Position numbers and translations under genes: made by a program
In this document: in pieces, positions 49,938-62,401 of the stretch
Layout of the letters: every line of letters begins with the position of its first letter
How positions within the stretch are numbered: the first letter of the stretch is position 1
Origin: Paramacrobiotus metropolitanus
Lineage: Eukaryota; Tardigrada; Eutardigrada; Parachela; Macrobiotidae
DNA: 64,000 nt
Direction: 5' to 3'
Assembly: GCF_019649055.1 (NCBI RefSeq)
Contig: NW_026570269.1
Coordinates: 620,001-684,000 of the forward strand
The notes under the pieces: generated by a model
The model's database searches: none
Told to the model about the DNA's origin: nothing
What the model saw: only the letters and a program-made list of their open reading frames with translations

Positions 49938-50511
49938 GAAAAGCCGTGTAGAATGGTTCTAGCAAGTTCTTGATGGTTTTATTACATGTATGATCATTAT
50001 CAGCCGGTTTATTACACGACAATTAGGCTCTGTATCATGGCGGTTATGGTAGGTGTTTAATGTCTGGATACGGGATTTCTTGTTTTTCTTTTTTATTTTT
50101 GATGGTTCTTTGTTTTTAAATGCTTGTGGATGTGATTGTGGAGTAACACGGCTTGGATCTGTTTTGTGGGTTGCTGGCAAGTGGCAACGGATATTGGAGT
50201 CAATGGAGTGGATGCAGATCTTGCGGTTATGAATAATATGAAAAGCATAAATCAACAGATGCCTGTTCAAATCGCATGAAATTTCTGATTAGACTTAGCA
50301 CCAGCATAAAAGTACAGTACAGTATTAATTTTCCACCTTTGACATGGAACACAGTCACGACGTTTCCCTTTTACAACACTTTGGAGTCAGTTTGGACATA
50401 TCCGAAATAAAGCAAAATCGGTTTACTCGGCAACACAAAACCATCGGTATTTTAAACAATCACAACAGAAACAGAAGAAAAGCTTAGTTCAGTTGAAACA
50501 ATGCAAGTTTA
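49938..50511. other. convergent 3' spacer
   Basis: 3' UTR space of RANBP9/10 (+) and CARS2 (-). No other feature is seen. Confidence 0.5.
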
Positions 50512-53233
50512 CTACGACTTCTGGTCAGCAGAAGCTTTAACAAGGTCGTTACGCTCAGTACTGTCGTCGTTTTCAGCATCGCCCAAATCATCGTCAGAAT
50601 GATAAAAAGCTGTTTTTTATAGTCCACTGAATTAACTTTACGTGTCTTCTTCACATAATCCCAGGAAGCGCAGTCATTACCATGGTCTTTCACACTGATG
50701 CCGGTTTTCAGCAGATTATCACGCAGTTCATCGCAATACTTGAGAAGATTCCCACCCGAGATCTCGCCTTTTTTCCCCGTCGAGCCTCTCCCCGGACGGC
50801 ACTGCGAAATCGTATTACATCGTCCATTAGCTTGGCCACATCAAGATCCAGTGCACTGCGAACGGATCCAAAGTCACTGGCTCCACCTGCATCCACAATC
50901 ATGTTAAACAGATTGGCCCGGATCGGCATCGTAACACCGAGATTCAACAGGAACTTGTTCAGATAGTTGGCCACGGCGGGGACAGCGCCGGACAGTGGCA
51001 TGGCTTTGTCCAGTCGAGAGATCTTTGGTCGTTCCGGGTTCAGTATTATCGGATAAACCTGATCCACCAATTCCGAGAGAGCCTGCATGGCTTCCGGTAC
51101 GTCAAAATCGTTGAATAAATGGAAGGAAACTCTCTCTTGCACTTCCGTCAGCTTTGCAAACATGGCTCTATCATCAATTTCACCCACCAGATGATCGAAT
51201 ACGCCCAAATGGTAAAAATCAGCGTTATTCAGAAATGTCATCCAACGAGCATATGTGCTTATAGCCGCCTTCGTAGACTTCTCCGAAAACCGACAGTTTG
51301 ATCTGGAATATACATTGCCAACCCAAAATGTAATTTCGAGAGGCCCACGTAAGCAATAAGCTTTATTAAGCGTTCGCTGTTTCTAATGGCGCAATTACAA
51401 ACAAGAACAATTGACTAATTGCGATAGTGCACTGTAACAGCAAGAACTTTTACCGTTTTACGGTACTTACCTGTAATGATGCTGCATACAGAATATTCTG
51501 AAAGCCTGTGGGTCGTCGCTTGCCAAGAAGTCTTTAATGGTGACATAGTTCTTCAAACTTTTGGACATCTTCGTATCATCGTCTAAAACCACATGACCTG
51601 TGTGCATCCAGTGGCTAACCCAGCGATCCACATCATGGAACGCGCAGCACTGGATCTCCTCGTTTTCATGGTGAGGAAACGTAAGATCCATTCCTCCCGA
51701 ATGAAGGTCAATCTACCAAAAAGTTCTTTAAGAATTTTTACCTCCACAAACGCACGATAGTTACTTAAGTGCTACTTTACAACGACTGAACAGTTAAAAA
51801 GAAAAACTGCAGTATGCAGTTATAAAAAAATTATGACCCAAGTTACGCCTTCTTTTGTTTTGAAGGAAGATTAGGACGATAGCGTGATAAGCAGGACTTA
51901 AAAACGAAAAGTATACGAATATAAAGTGATACAGTTCATAGAGCGATGCCGGTATAAATCCATGAAATGTTCCAAGTAAAGGGTAAATATTACCCTATGC
52001 ACTACAAATGCACAGCGGAATTTTCAAGTAAGTAACTAACTGTAAGTACCTTACTACCGAGGAAATGAGATGCCAGTGTAGAACATTCAATGTGCCAGCC
52101 CGGTCGGCCTGGGATAGGTGAGAACGGGACGGGCCAACTAGGCTCATTCGACTTGGCGCCTTTCCACAAGGCGAAATCAGCCGGAGAGCGCTTTTTTAGT
52201 GGACATTTCATCCGGTCGCATAAAGGAGGGATCTAATGTTTGACGAAATTTCCCACCTCTTCCGTATGCTTTAGCGTCGAAATATACACTCCCTGTAACA
52301 ACAAGATAATTTACAAAACATAATTTACCGGCGCTCCGAATCAATGTAAGGCCCACAAGAAGTGAATTATTATCATTATTTACTGCACCACAAATTAACA
52401 CTAAGGCGTACCGTCGTCCACAACGTAAGCTAACCCCTTTTTAAGCAGATCCTCGACGAACAAAATGATCTGTGGCATGTGGCGCGTAACATCGGCGACA
52501 ATCGTGGGATCCATGATGCCCAGTGAACGCATGTCGTCAAAGAACTCCCTTTCATACTTGTTGGCCACACTTAACCAGTCAGACTTAGCCTAAAAAGGCT
52601 GAAATCCATGAAAACGAGGTTAATCATTAAAAAACGAAAGTATAAGGCAAACACTCAAACATTCAGTAAAGTAACTACGAAGTATTCGACGCGTGTGTAA
52701 TCTTGCCGTAGACGCTTAATATACAGTTTTCTGTTATACTTCAAATTTTATGGAAGTTAATATTACTAATTTAAGGGAAAATAACTTTAACAGTTTAAAA
52801 CTATGCCACTGTGGTCTGCACAGTAAACTGTAAGGAGTGACAATGAGTGTACCTGGTCGGAGCGTTCAGTGCTCAAAGCTTCGCTTCCTTGCCGCTGCCC
52901 CTTCATCGCTTGCGCTCGTTGTATGATTTTATCGTCGATATTCGTAATGTTCATCATGAAGACAACATTATATCCGCCGAACTGCTGTAGGATCCTTCGG
53001 ATGATGTCGAACTGGACGTAAGTGTAAGCATGTCCCATATGAGCGCTGTCGTACACCGTTGGTCCGCAGCAATACCAAGTCAAATTCGGACTGTGTGTAG
53101 GAGTAACGGTCTCCAGTTTCCCCGTCATGGAATTTTTCACCTTGAACGGAACGGGACCACATCTCGGGGCCAGAAGGCTGAACGATCGCCGGATAAGATA
53201 TGAATCCAACAATAATTTGCTTAAGATACTCAT
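50512..53233 (-). CDS. CARS2: mitochondrial cysteinyl-tRNA synthetase (frame broken at three A6 runs)
   Basis: Exons 52853-53233, 52412-52589, 52050-52292, 51471-51712 and 50512-51302. The N-terminus [20 protein letters not shown] is a typical mitochondrial presequence. Class I signatures are AHMGHA (HIGH type, H65-H68) and KMSKS (about 315-319). Zinc-site elements include [17 protein letters not shown] and FPHHENE. The family order matches human CARS2 (564 residues); corrected length here would be 611. The enzyme charges mitochondrial tRNA-Cys. The frame fails at three homopolymers of six A (minus strand): 52192-52197 (one A too many), 50769-50774 and 50613-50618 (one A too few each). With these changes all phases close and the tail ends in DQKS. 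Sequencing error is the simplest cause; a pseudogene is the alternative. Confidence 0.92.
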
Positions 53234-53724
53234 AGTATAGACCGGTAACCAATGCCAAATTCCACGAAAGGCCGGAAAGAAGCAAATCAGCCAAAAACTG
53301 CGCACTGATGGAATTTGGCGGTATTAATAAGCAGCAGCAAGAATACCTTCCATCGCATTCAGCGCGCAGGTTGTGCGCTTATCAAGAACCCACACGCTGA
53401 CTCAAATTATCGTCTTTAACGTCGCTTGTTTATGAATAATTACTGTATGAATAACTTCATAAAATTTCATACTGCGTTGCAAAAAAAGGCAAAGATAGTA
53501 CTGGAAGTAAAAAAAAGTGTGCCTGACAATGAGGCCCTGGCACTGCCTGCCATTCGGGATGTTTACGGTTACTGACAAGTGACAGAAATATTTCACTCAG
53601 CTGACTGGATTAATTTCGATATTAGACTGTCCGACGGCGGTAAGCATTGCATTTCTGATAATGCTGAAGCGACCGCCTAGTGATACGCTGCCAGCCCCGT
53701 GAAAACTAAGTTGCGTAAGCAACT
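53234..53724. other. spacer upstream of CARS2
   Basis: Contains the CARS2 promoter. No gene is seen. Confidence 0.45.
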
Positions 53725-53913
53725 CTAGTCGTCGTAAGCGGGCGGTGCTGTTATTGTACTTCTGTCGTCACTGGCAACCGCCATTGCGCGTAGGCTAGGC
53801 ATTAGGTACAGTATCTCTGCTTCTGGTTGCTCTTCGGAGATTGAAACCGTCAGATCTTCATTCTTCAGTTGTTTTTTACTTTTTAGGAGCCACTTTATTT
53901 TGATCTTCGGCAT
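53725..53913 (-). CDS. small ORF, unknown, ends in a PPAY motif
   Basis: A 62-codon ATG-initiated frame: a basic start (MPKIKIKWLLKSKKQLKNED), an acidic middle (EEQPEAEILYL) and the C-terminus TAPPAYDD. PPxY is the ligand of WW domains, for example in NEDD4-type ligases. It lies 111 bases from the divergent mL52 start and could share its promoter. It could be a real microprotein, the last exon of a longer gene, or chance. I do not recognise homologues. Confidence 0.4.
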   Translation of the reverse strand: MPKIKIKWLLKSKKQLKNEDLTVSISEEQPEAEILYLMPSLRAMAVASDDRSTITAPPAYDD

Positions 53914-54024
53914 CCCATGTTTTGCTCCTGTGACTTGTCAAACTCTTAAGCGATTCTTATCGTGACAGTTAGCACGAGTACGTACGTACAAATACTTGGT
54001 AGACCTGATTTGAATTTGATTACA

Positions 54025-54787
54025 ATGGCACCTGGAATTCTTGCACCTGCAAGGATCTTGTGTTGTGGTAAGCGCTCTTCCTTCGTCGCCGTATAACTTA
54101 CGATTACATTTAAAATTAGTAGCGAACCCTGGAACTACTTCTAGGACCGTTTCGGGTCCAGTAGAAGACGCGGGTTGCGTGAATTAATCCAATGTGTGCT
54201 TTCTAGAACATGGATTAAATGCTGTGCGATCGTTTTCGGCGTCAGCGATGCTCCAGCGGAACAGAGTATTGTCAAAAGGAAAACCTATGTACATTCACAA
54301 ATGGCGCGAAGAGTAAGCAGTTTTTGCAAATTTCAGCCTTGTCAGATCCCGTATGCATTATGAATGTAGCGTAGTCGGCTGCAATTATTATTCGATTTGT
54401 ATCATTATTACCGCCGGCTGGCTTTATGGAGTTTCCAATTGCATTTGCATTTTCAGTCGGGACATTCCCCGAACAGGTACGGAGTATGGTCCTCTGACTG
54501 ATCTACCCGATTTTCGATTCCTCGACGGCAGCCCTGCTCCATTATCTCGCGGTCAGCATGCTCGCCTTTTAAAATCGGAGGAATATGCACAGCGCAGCAT
54601 CTTTTTAACGAAAGAGATCGACTCAGCCGTCGCAACGCATGCCGAAATGGAACAACAACGGCAAGCAGAGCGGGATGCCATTATTCAGAATAAACTTAGA
54701 GCCAAAAGCGAACAAGTACGCAACATGTTTGCTCCTTTACGTAAAAAAATTTTGAAGAACGATCCACAATATTCCGCCGAAAGATGA
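54025..54787 (+). CDS. MRPL52: mitochondrial large ribosomal subunit protein mL52
   Basis: Exons 54025-54067, 54207-54312 and 54457-54787 give 159 residues (human 123). The N-terminus MAPGILAPARILCC continuing into LNAVRSFSASAMLQ is rich in Arg, Ser and Ala without acids, a mitochondrial presequence. The signature TEYGPLTDLPDFRFLDG matches human YGPLTELPDW. A long charged helix follows (FLTKEIDSAVATHAEMEQQR, RDAIIQNKLRAKSEQVRNMF). It is a component of the 39S mitoribosome. It is divergent from the small ORF and 0.8 kb from the mitochondrial CARS2. Confidence 0.9.
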
Positions 54788-54863
54788 CGGATTTTTTGGT
54801 TTGATTTACGGGATCGTTACTTCGTTAACTTTTAGAGAATCTTGTTTTTCATGTTTGTGTTAC

Positions 54864-55972
54864 AGGGGTGCTACTCCAAGTTCGGGCAGTTTGGTAAAAT
54901 AAATTATAAAGAATTCCAGTTGGTCTTTTCGTTTCTTGTTTTGCACTTTTCGAGTGCAACTTTTTATGGCAAATTTAACATTACTAAAATCGGATCCCTT
55001 AAATCTGTCAGGAACGAGTTGTGCGCTTAATAAGGGGGAGGGGCAGTGGGCGTTTTAGGATGGTTATAACATCCTTCATAAAAAATTCCCCAAACGATAT
55101 TTTTGCACGGAATTTTTTGGAAACGTTCGAGTGGCCCAAAAGGTCTCTGTTTTGGGTTACGAAAAGATTCTCGCATCATCGGTGGTTGAGATTACCTCGA
55201 AACAACTTGTAACTCCCATAGGCTTGTATGTTATAACATACCTACCGAAAGATGGGGTTGCCTAGCACAGAGGCGTAAGTAACGTCGAGCTGATATATTT
55301 CGCGGATGGAACATGGTCCACATTAAACGATTTTAATGTTTCAATAAATATCTACTGCGTGGGTCGGGAGAGGAAAGCACCGGATAATTGGAAGGCAAAG
55401 CTAACAAAGCGACAGGAAAAAAAAGTGATGGTTGCCGTGAGATTGTTAAACCAGCTTGTCTCTGGCTTACTGGGGGCACTGAAACGTTTAAACTGTCACT
55501 CAGTATCCTACAGATGAGACTTCATAAAAAATTGTCGTCGAAAACTTCACTAGGTTGCAGGACAAGCGTGTACAAAGGGTCACTCTCCACTTTAACTATG
55601 CCCACAGTTATATCCCAAAGGTCACGTAGGTTTGATTGGAATCGAACGCCTAGGATACAGTTCGCAAGAGCCTTAAATGACGAACACGTCAGACTTATTT
55701 AGTTTAAATAAAGACGTCAGTGCAATTTTTAAGCGATTTATGATTCGGAGGAAGGCTCCCAAGGTACATGAGTCGAACACCATTTTGAAACTGGTCTGCT
55801 CTAGTTTCGGATGCACTGCAATTCGAAACACGATCTCAGCGTAAGCAGCGATAGCCCAAAAGATAGTAGATACATACGGCAATACTACAAAAATGTAATG
55901 AGTTAGCCATTAGTAGTTGGTGACTTGTGGCAGGTTTTGGAAAAAGGTGCCCGAACTTAGCGTAGCACCCCT
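54864..55972. mobile_element. 1.1-kb element with 25-bp terminal inverted repeats
   Basis: The ends 54864-54888 and 55948-55972 form inverted repeats (AGGGGTGCTAC, two or three differing bases, AAGTTCGGGCA; 23 of 25 match). The interior holds no transposase-like frame, so it is non-autonomous. The CAGGGGTGC-type start resembles hAT termini, but the 8-bp target duplications expected for hAT are not evident. It lies immediately 3' of mL52. Confidence 0.75.
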
Positions 55973-56226
55973 TTATTATTATTCAGCATTAAATTAGTGG
56001 ACAATATACGGCGTTAAAACAAATTAAAAGCATGCGTTTGTAAGTGAGTACCATAAACCCTGAGCAAACCATAACCACAAAATTAAATTCTTTGAAAACT
56101 AACTGACAACTTTGCAACATTCAACCAATCAAAAACGCTGCACGGAAAGCGTGGGATGAAAATCCCATTGAAAGACCCTGAGATAAAAAGGACGGTTTCA
56201 GCTTCCGATCACGAGTTTTCGAAACA

Positions 56227-58356
56227 CTATTGACCGCCGTGTCCAGCCGGTCGAGATGCCACTGCATCATTCAGATCAATCTCTTCCAAACCATCCCATT
56301 CATCCTGTTCGTACGTAGTGGTCAGCAATGCAGCGGTTACCGCTGTGTTCGCCACATCGTTCTCCATTGTGTGACTATTAATTACTGCATCCAGATGAGC
56401 CAACTTCCGATTCTGGTCGATAAGTTTCAGTACAACGTGGAACACCACGCCGCCCATACAGATTACCAAACCCACAAAATTCATAGGACTTATCTTGTCA
56501 CCATTGTACTGATATGCAAGAGCAAACTGCAGAATTTCCTAAAAACAGAACACAAAGTCAGTAAGCACAGAGCAGATTACCGGAAGGTAAACTGTTTGTC
56601 AACAGACAACAATGTACCTTTGTTATACCAGATACACTCAGAGTTATGGAAGAGGTATGAGTTAACAGCACGTATTCGCTGACTTCCATAAGAAATCCCG
56701 CAACACCGCCACCGGCGGTCAGCAGAAGCGTCCGGATTGTCTCATCCCGATTATGAAAGGCCTGGGCTTCCAGAACAGTTTTTCCTGTGGAAAAAAAATA
56801 ACAAACTGGAAACCATATCCAACTTTTACTTGTTTTATCAGCAAAATTACTGCTGATTCTGGATACGGATGTGCTACGTCAAATGTATTGAACTGGATAT
56901 CCTATCATAACCTATCCCGTACCTTACCGCTTTTGACTTTATGTACATGTACAAGTACTCGTATGCCTATTTGCTGTATTGCTTGCAAATTACAAGCATA
57001 ACCACGTTCGGTAGACTGACTACTCGAGTACGTACTTTAAATGGCAATAATAAGCCAAAAAAAATACTTCTGTATATGCAGATCGTTCCCGTACGTAGTG
57101 CTGTACTTCAACACTAGCGAAGGCTAAATCTAAGAAGTAAAAGTGCGCCGCACCTTCAAAAATCACAGCAAAAGGCAGCAATGACAGGAACATCCACGGC
57201 TGGATATGGAAAATCATATCAATAGGATTGCTCAAGTTATAATCCTTCTTCTGAGTTAATACTTGGGACAGCGTCCACCTAATTCCAGATAATACTGAGG
57301 CTCCCATTACCAAAGAAAATCCGAAAAGATTGAACTGGGTAGATTCAAACGTGAAGAGAAACAGGCCGCAGGATATTAGTATAACGACACCCAGTAAGGA
57401 CCATTTCTGCAAATTGAATGAAATAATACGCACGTCAGGTCTTGTGAATTAACAAAATTGTTATAGAAAACTTTCACACAGACAGCACTTACAAATTTTT
57501 CCAGTCTGAGAACCAACGCAAAAATCAAAATAAAAACAATGGTGGACGATTTGGTCATCGTGTACCTGCGTATCAGAAAAATTATTAAAGTGAGGTTCCA
57601 ACAGAATACGATAAACAGACCCACAATGAGATTGTAATGAAGACAAGACTCCAATTTGATAATCCAATATCCAATGCCGCTGCGACTCCGGGAGGCCCCA
57701 TCCGTGTAATAAATGTCCCGCAAGGCATGCATGGCCGTTTCGCGCCTGATGAAAGGCACCACAAGCCGCGAACCAGCGCGGCTAACACGAATTTGATAGC
57801 AAAATGCCCAGTTACTATCGACAGGGGAAATTCAAAAATCTGAAACAAAAAAATTTCCTACAACACTAACAACAGATATACACTGTACAGCATAATGAAT
57901 TCTGCGCAACAGCTTTCCGAGTTGATGTCAATTAAAAAGTAAAACTGCTCCGCTTCAAAATAGGTCTATCTCTCGTTTCAATAATTTGCAGCATCTAAAA
58001 ATTATTACCGATTTGTTACTAAACGGCAAAGATTTTCCTACCTGAATAAATTTTTTCTGGTAAAATGTCAAACCGATGGAGAAGATATAATAGAGTAAAA
58101 TGAGAAGAACAGTTTTAATGGCGTAAATCAGGAACCATTTGGAAAAGATGCCTTCTCTGCGAAGATCATCCACCGCGGATGTCGTAACAGACAGCCTTCT
58201 CAAAGGATCATGGAGCGATTTCGCCTTGGACGGCATGACAGTCAGCGTGATTCCCACAGGTGTGCTCGTATTGCAGGAACCGAACAGGTTCCTGAATGTC
58301 TTTACTAGCTTATCACGACGTTTGCGAGCATACGCCAGCATGCGCTTCTGGACCAT
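56227..58356 (-). CDS. SLC35C2: nucleotide-sugar transporter family protein SLC35C2
   Basis: Exons 58042-58356, 57625-57839, 57493-57565, 57154-57406, 56618-56784 and 56227-56538; 444 residues, phases closed (human 365). Matches to the family in order are LLYYIFSIGLTFYQKKF, AAALDIGLSNWSLVFITISL, YTMTKSSTIVFILIFALVL, TFESTQFNLFGFSLVMGA, SGIRWTLSQVLTQK, NPIDMIFHIQPWMF, HTSSITLSVSGI and MNFVGLVICMGGVVFHV. About ten membrane segments are expected. SLC35C2 sits in the Golgi/ERGIC and influences GDP-fucose use and Notch fucosylation. An N-terminal cytosolic extension of about 80 basic, Ser/Thr-rich residues is absent from human. The second donor (CATT|GTGGGT) is non-standard but fits the phase. Confidence 0.93.
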
Positions 58357-60600
58357 GCTGCAGTAAGCAGTTCACAGAGTCCGCACGGACGTTCGACGAA
58401 TTCCGATGGACCCCAAGTAATCAGGAAGATAGAGGGTTTCGCAGATAGCCATCAAGACCAGCCATCCGAAAACGGGTGCAAATTGATCCACCAAACGACA
58501 AATTAGAGATTAAAATCACCTATGATAATATGGTAAATCTGGATTGGAAAACAATAAAGTGTTTCTCAGTGCGTGGTGTTTTCGAAACTGGTCCTTATTT
58601 CGGCAATTGTAGCTCCATCGATAAAATCGGAACAGTTGAAGTAACAATTATCGAGGACAAACCAGGCAGGGGCGCACAGTCAGCAACGGAAATGCAAAAA
58701 ATTACAGCTTTTAATAATACATTCATTACACTGGGGTGATAAACAAGGCTGGTTGACATGTGAGTCAGCCTCCAAGCAAACAGACACACTATATTCACAA
58801 ACAAAAACTGCAGTTTCTGTTTTTCGCAAACACGATGGACTGCATCAATACAGTGCTAATAATTACACGGTGTCACCAGACCGTAAAAATAAAAAATTAA
58901 AAGTTTTACACTTTTAATTTTTAGTCTTTAATTTAAAACACTAAAAATACTTTGTGCCATTATGCGGCGTATGCCGCGACTCTTTGTATTACTGTAATGG
59001 CGCATAGCATGGCAACCTGTTTGACATAATAAAATTATATAATTTTTAAGTATCATAATTTAAGTACGTACAGTTTTATAAAACCATACGTCTATTACTG
59101 TAATAGTGTAAGTAATTTAAGTGTAAATCCCTAGTACCGAACATTTTTCGTAATTATAATACCTTCTTAACTCCGTTTAAATTACACTGCTTGGATGAAC
59201 TTGCATTAACAAAACGGAGAAAGATTACAAATAACACATTAATCGTTTTAAAGTTTAATGTATGTATGTCGGGTATGCGAGCATTATAAAACTTATTAGT
59301 GAAAGCATTGCTGTTTTTACAAATTCGCAATCATGATTTGCGGTGACGACTTACATCTATAGATAAGAGTATAGATATGAGTCTAATACTTCTAGTGGTA
59401 TGTACATTTCACATGGTCTGTACATATACAGTCACTGCAATGCTGTAAAACCAAGCGTAACCGAGTTTTTGATAGGGGGGGACGGGGACGGATAGGAGCT
59501 GCAGCATACAGAGCGTGTGTACCAACTTCTTCCGATATACTCTCTCTATGTTGAAACATCGGGTGAAATCAGAGCGCTCCCCGACCACCGAGCAGAAACT
59601 CAGTTACGCTTGCTTTCGGTAAATTTCAGTCTGCTGCAGGGACTGTATACAGACCATAATTTCAGCATTTACTTACAAACATCTTTGGATGTATGTACCG
59701 GTATTCGCCAGCAATTTGTTTGTGGTCCTGTGCAAAACAGTCTCAACAAAAAAGTATAGCTACTCAATATTTGAAGTTTGCAGTACTTGCCTGTAATTGT
59801 AAGTTACACGATGATGTCAATCGTGATTGCGAATTGTAAAAACAGCAATGCTTTCACTAATCGTAATAAGTTTTTATAATGCGCGCATAATGCGCGCATA
59901 TTTTATTCTATAGATATAGATACATGATGGCTTACACAAGGAAAATTTTATCGAAATAACCAAATAGAAACCAATTAAAATAATTCATTTTTAAGTTTCA
60001 AATTTCAAATCATTTCATTCCAAATCAAATTCATTTCAAATCATTTCAAAAACGGCCTAAAGTCGTTTGAATTTCAACCCTACATGATGCATCCACTACT
60101 TGTATAATTATTGTAGTTAATCACAATGCGTCTATGGTTCTTTTTACAGCGTTACAACACATATAAATTATGTTAAATTTCAATATAGATATATTATACT
60201 TATCATTTTGTATTGTAAGATAAGCTGATTAGCTGACTCTGATAACATACGAAGTTACGAACGCAGAAATACTATTTGCCCGATATGACTCATCGTCTTA
60301 CGTATTTTGAATCGGCTGTATGTCATTTGCTGGCTCACTGCGAGCGAGACGGTCACGGAAGCGCATTCACCAGTTGGGAAAGCTGCGAAGCCCAAAGGTT
60401 TACCGTTCAGGAGGTACAATACTTGCTTCATTTACATACTGGTATAATATCTATATTTTTCAAGTGTGAAACTGTTTGTGCCATTTAATTGCTGAGTAAT
60501 TTGTAATAATTTGTTATTTGTTGGATTGCTTACTTTTTCGTCAAGAAGCTAGACGCTAGACGGAAGGTTGCTTGACGGATAAGGTTAATTTCGCCACTCC
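58357..60600. other. AT-rich spacer
   Basis: Includes an isolated open frame at 58446-58739 (+) with a protein-like composition but no ATG near its start. It also holds a tandem pair of ATGCGCGCAT palindromes at 59878-59899 and a low-complexity tract of TCAAATCATTTCA-like repeats at about 59995-60055. No gene is called. Confidence 0.4.
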
Positions 60601-60823
60601 TCGAATCGTAACTGCAGGTAAGTTGAAGTGTAATCTACTTTCATTACGAGTATCGTATTGTGGTTTATCGTATTGTGGTTTAGCAGACTGTAAATTTACT
60701 ATCATTTTTGAATTTTTCGATGGAATACAAGTACTTCGTACCGTAATTCTTGTTCATTTTAGACATTCTTAAGTGAATCTCTTATTAAATTTGAGCAGTT
60801 GGCAATCGTATTCCTCCAGGAAA

Positions 60824-62401
60824 ATGTCGTGGATATCAAAAGCATTTGGTGGGGGAAAAAAGAAGGATGACCCAGTGACGCCTCAGGATGCCATTCAAAG
60901 GCTTCGCGAAACCGAGGAAATGCTAACCAAGAAATCAGATTTTCTTGAAAACAAGGTTCAACAAGAAATTTCCTTAGCGAAAAAGCACGGAACCAAGAAT
61001 AAGCGAGGTAGGCGAATAAAAATACTTGACGTCATTATCAGGGGCTAAAAGCAGCTGATTTTTTTAGCAGCAATTGCTGCCTTGAAGCGGAAGAAGCGAT
61101 ATGAGAAGCAGCTGCAACAAATTGATGGCACCCTTTCTACCATTGAGTTCCAGAGGGAAGCCCTTGAAAATGCCAACACGAATACGGAAGTTTTGAAGAT
61201 TATGGGGGTCGCGGCCAAAGCCTTGAAATCAGCACACCAGAACATGTACGTGGGTGTTTATAGAACTGCGGCCGTAGTTGTTTCCTTGTTTCGGCCGGTT
61301 AATCATAACTGGATAAACAGGGAAATTTTCCTTCACGCTGTTTCCAGAGCAAAACAGTCGTTTTTACAGTGTATGGTGAATGTTGTTTATAACATTAATA
61401 TTTTGAATTTTCTATTTTGCCATAATAATTTGAATGACTTGAAAAATCTTTGCTCAGTTTTTTAACATCTTGTATTTTTTTTAATGGTAAACGGTACCGC
61501 ATGCTTATAAAGTTTCGGCCCATTTGCTTCAGGTTTAAATGTAATCTGCCACATTTTTACAGTTTTTTTAGGAAAAAGGAGTTAAAATAGCGTGTCTGAT
61601 ACAAATGTTTAATTGTTATGGCTGACAATGTACGAGTTGAGGTTAAGTGGTTAGCGGCGGACAGCGTAAACCGTCACACTTGGATGAGTATTGCAGAATG
61701 ATGTTACAACTTGTAAATATTTGCATGTCAAGGAGAAAATGAATCACTTTAACGTCGTCACACGGATGAACACTTTCGGGCATAATTTGTGATTTTGGCC
61801 ATTTGTTTCGCTGCAGGGATGTGGATCAGGTGCATGATCTTATGGACGAAGTCGCCGAACAGCAGGAGATTGCCAACGAAATTTCGGAAGCCATATCGCA
61901 TCCGGTTGGTTTCGGGAACGATGTTGATGAGGTAAGCAAAGAAAAAGAGATTAAGAATAAGAAAGCGGTTCCGTTCAATTGGCTGATCCGCGTTTACATT
62001 AATTAATATAATTCAGGCTGAGCTGGAGGCGGAATTGGAAGAACTTGAACAAGAAGAACTCGATAAACAGTTGCTGGATGTCACGCCCGCCACCAAAGAT
62101 TCACTTCCGGCTGTCCCCACGTCCGAACCGGCTGCTGCAAGTAAGTGCTTCTGCACGATTCGTTGAATATTTCCGGACCTTTTTATTTGGAAGTGGTTGT
62201 TTATTATTAGACATTATTATGATTTTTTTATTTGATTGGCATTTAATATTTTCAGTAAAACTTGTAAGGCGATGAGCTTTAATCCGATCTACTTTTATCT
62301 CTGTAAACGTTGTAGGTCGTGCTCGGGCTCCCGCTCGTCCCACGAAAGTGGCCGACCACGAGGATGATGATATGAAAGAATTGGCACAATGGGCTAGCTA
62401 A
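60824..62401 (+). CDS. CHMP4: ESCRT-III subunit CHMP4 (Snf7/Shrub)
   Basis: Exons 60824-61007, 61068-61245, 61817-61931, 62017-62140 and 62316-62401; 228 residues (human CHMP4B 224). A 5' UTR intron lies at 60618-60819 (CTGCAG|GTAAGT ... CCTCCAG). Landmarks are the membrane-inserting start MSWISKAFGG, PQDAIQRLRETEEML, ALKRKKRYEKQLQQIDGTL, VDQVHDLMDEVAEQQEI, ELEAELEELEQEELDKQLL (MIM region for Vps4) and the C-terminal helix DDDMKELAQWAS that binds ALIX. It polymerises into filaments for membrane scission in endosomes, cytokinesis and repair. The ATG is preceded by AAA. Confidence 0.96.

Noticed and set aside
55610-55660. tRNA-like B box (GTTCGATTCC on the minus strand)
   Set aside because: No A box, acceptor stem or cloverleaf can be drawn around it.
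58446-58739. Open frame with protein-like composition
   Set aside because: There is no ATG near the start, no acceptor in phase, and an equally plausible signal-peptide-like frame on the other strand, so neither is supported.
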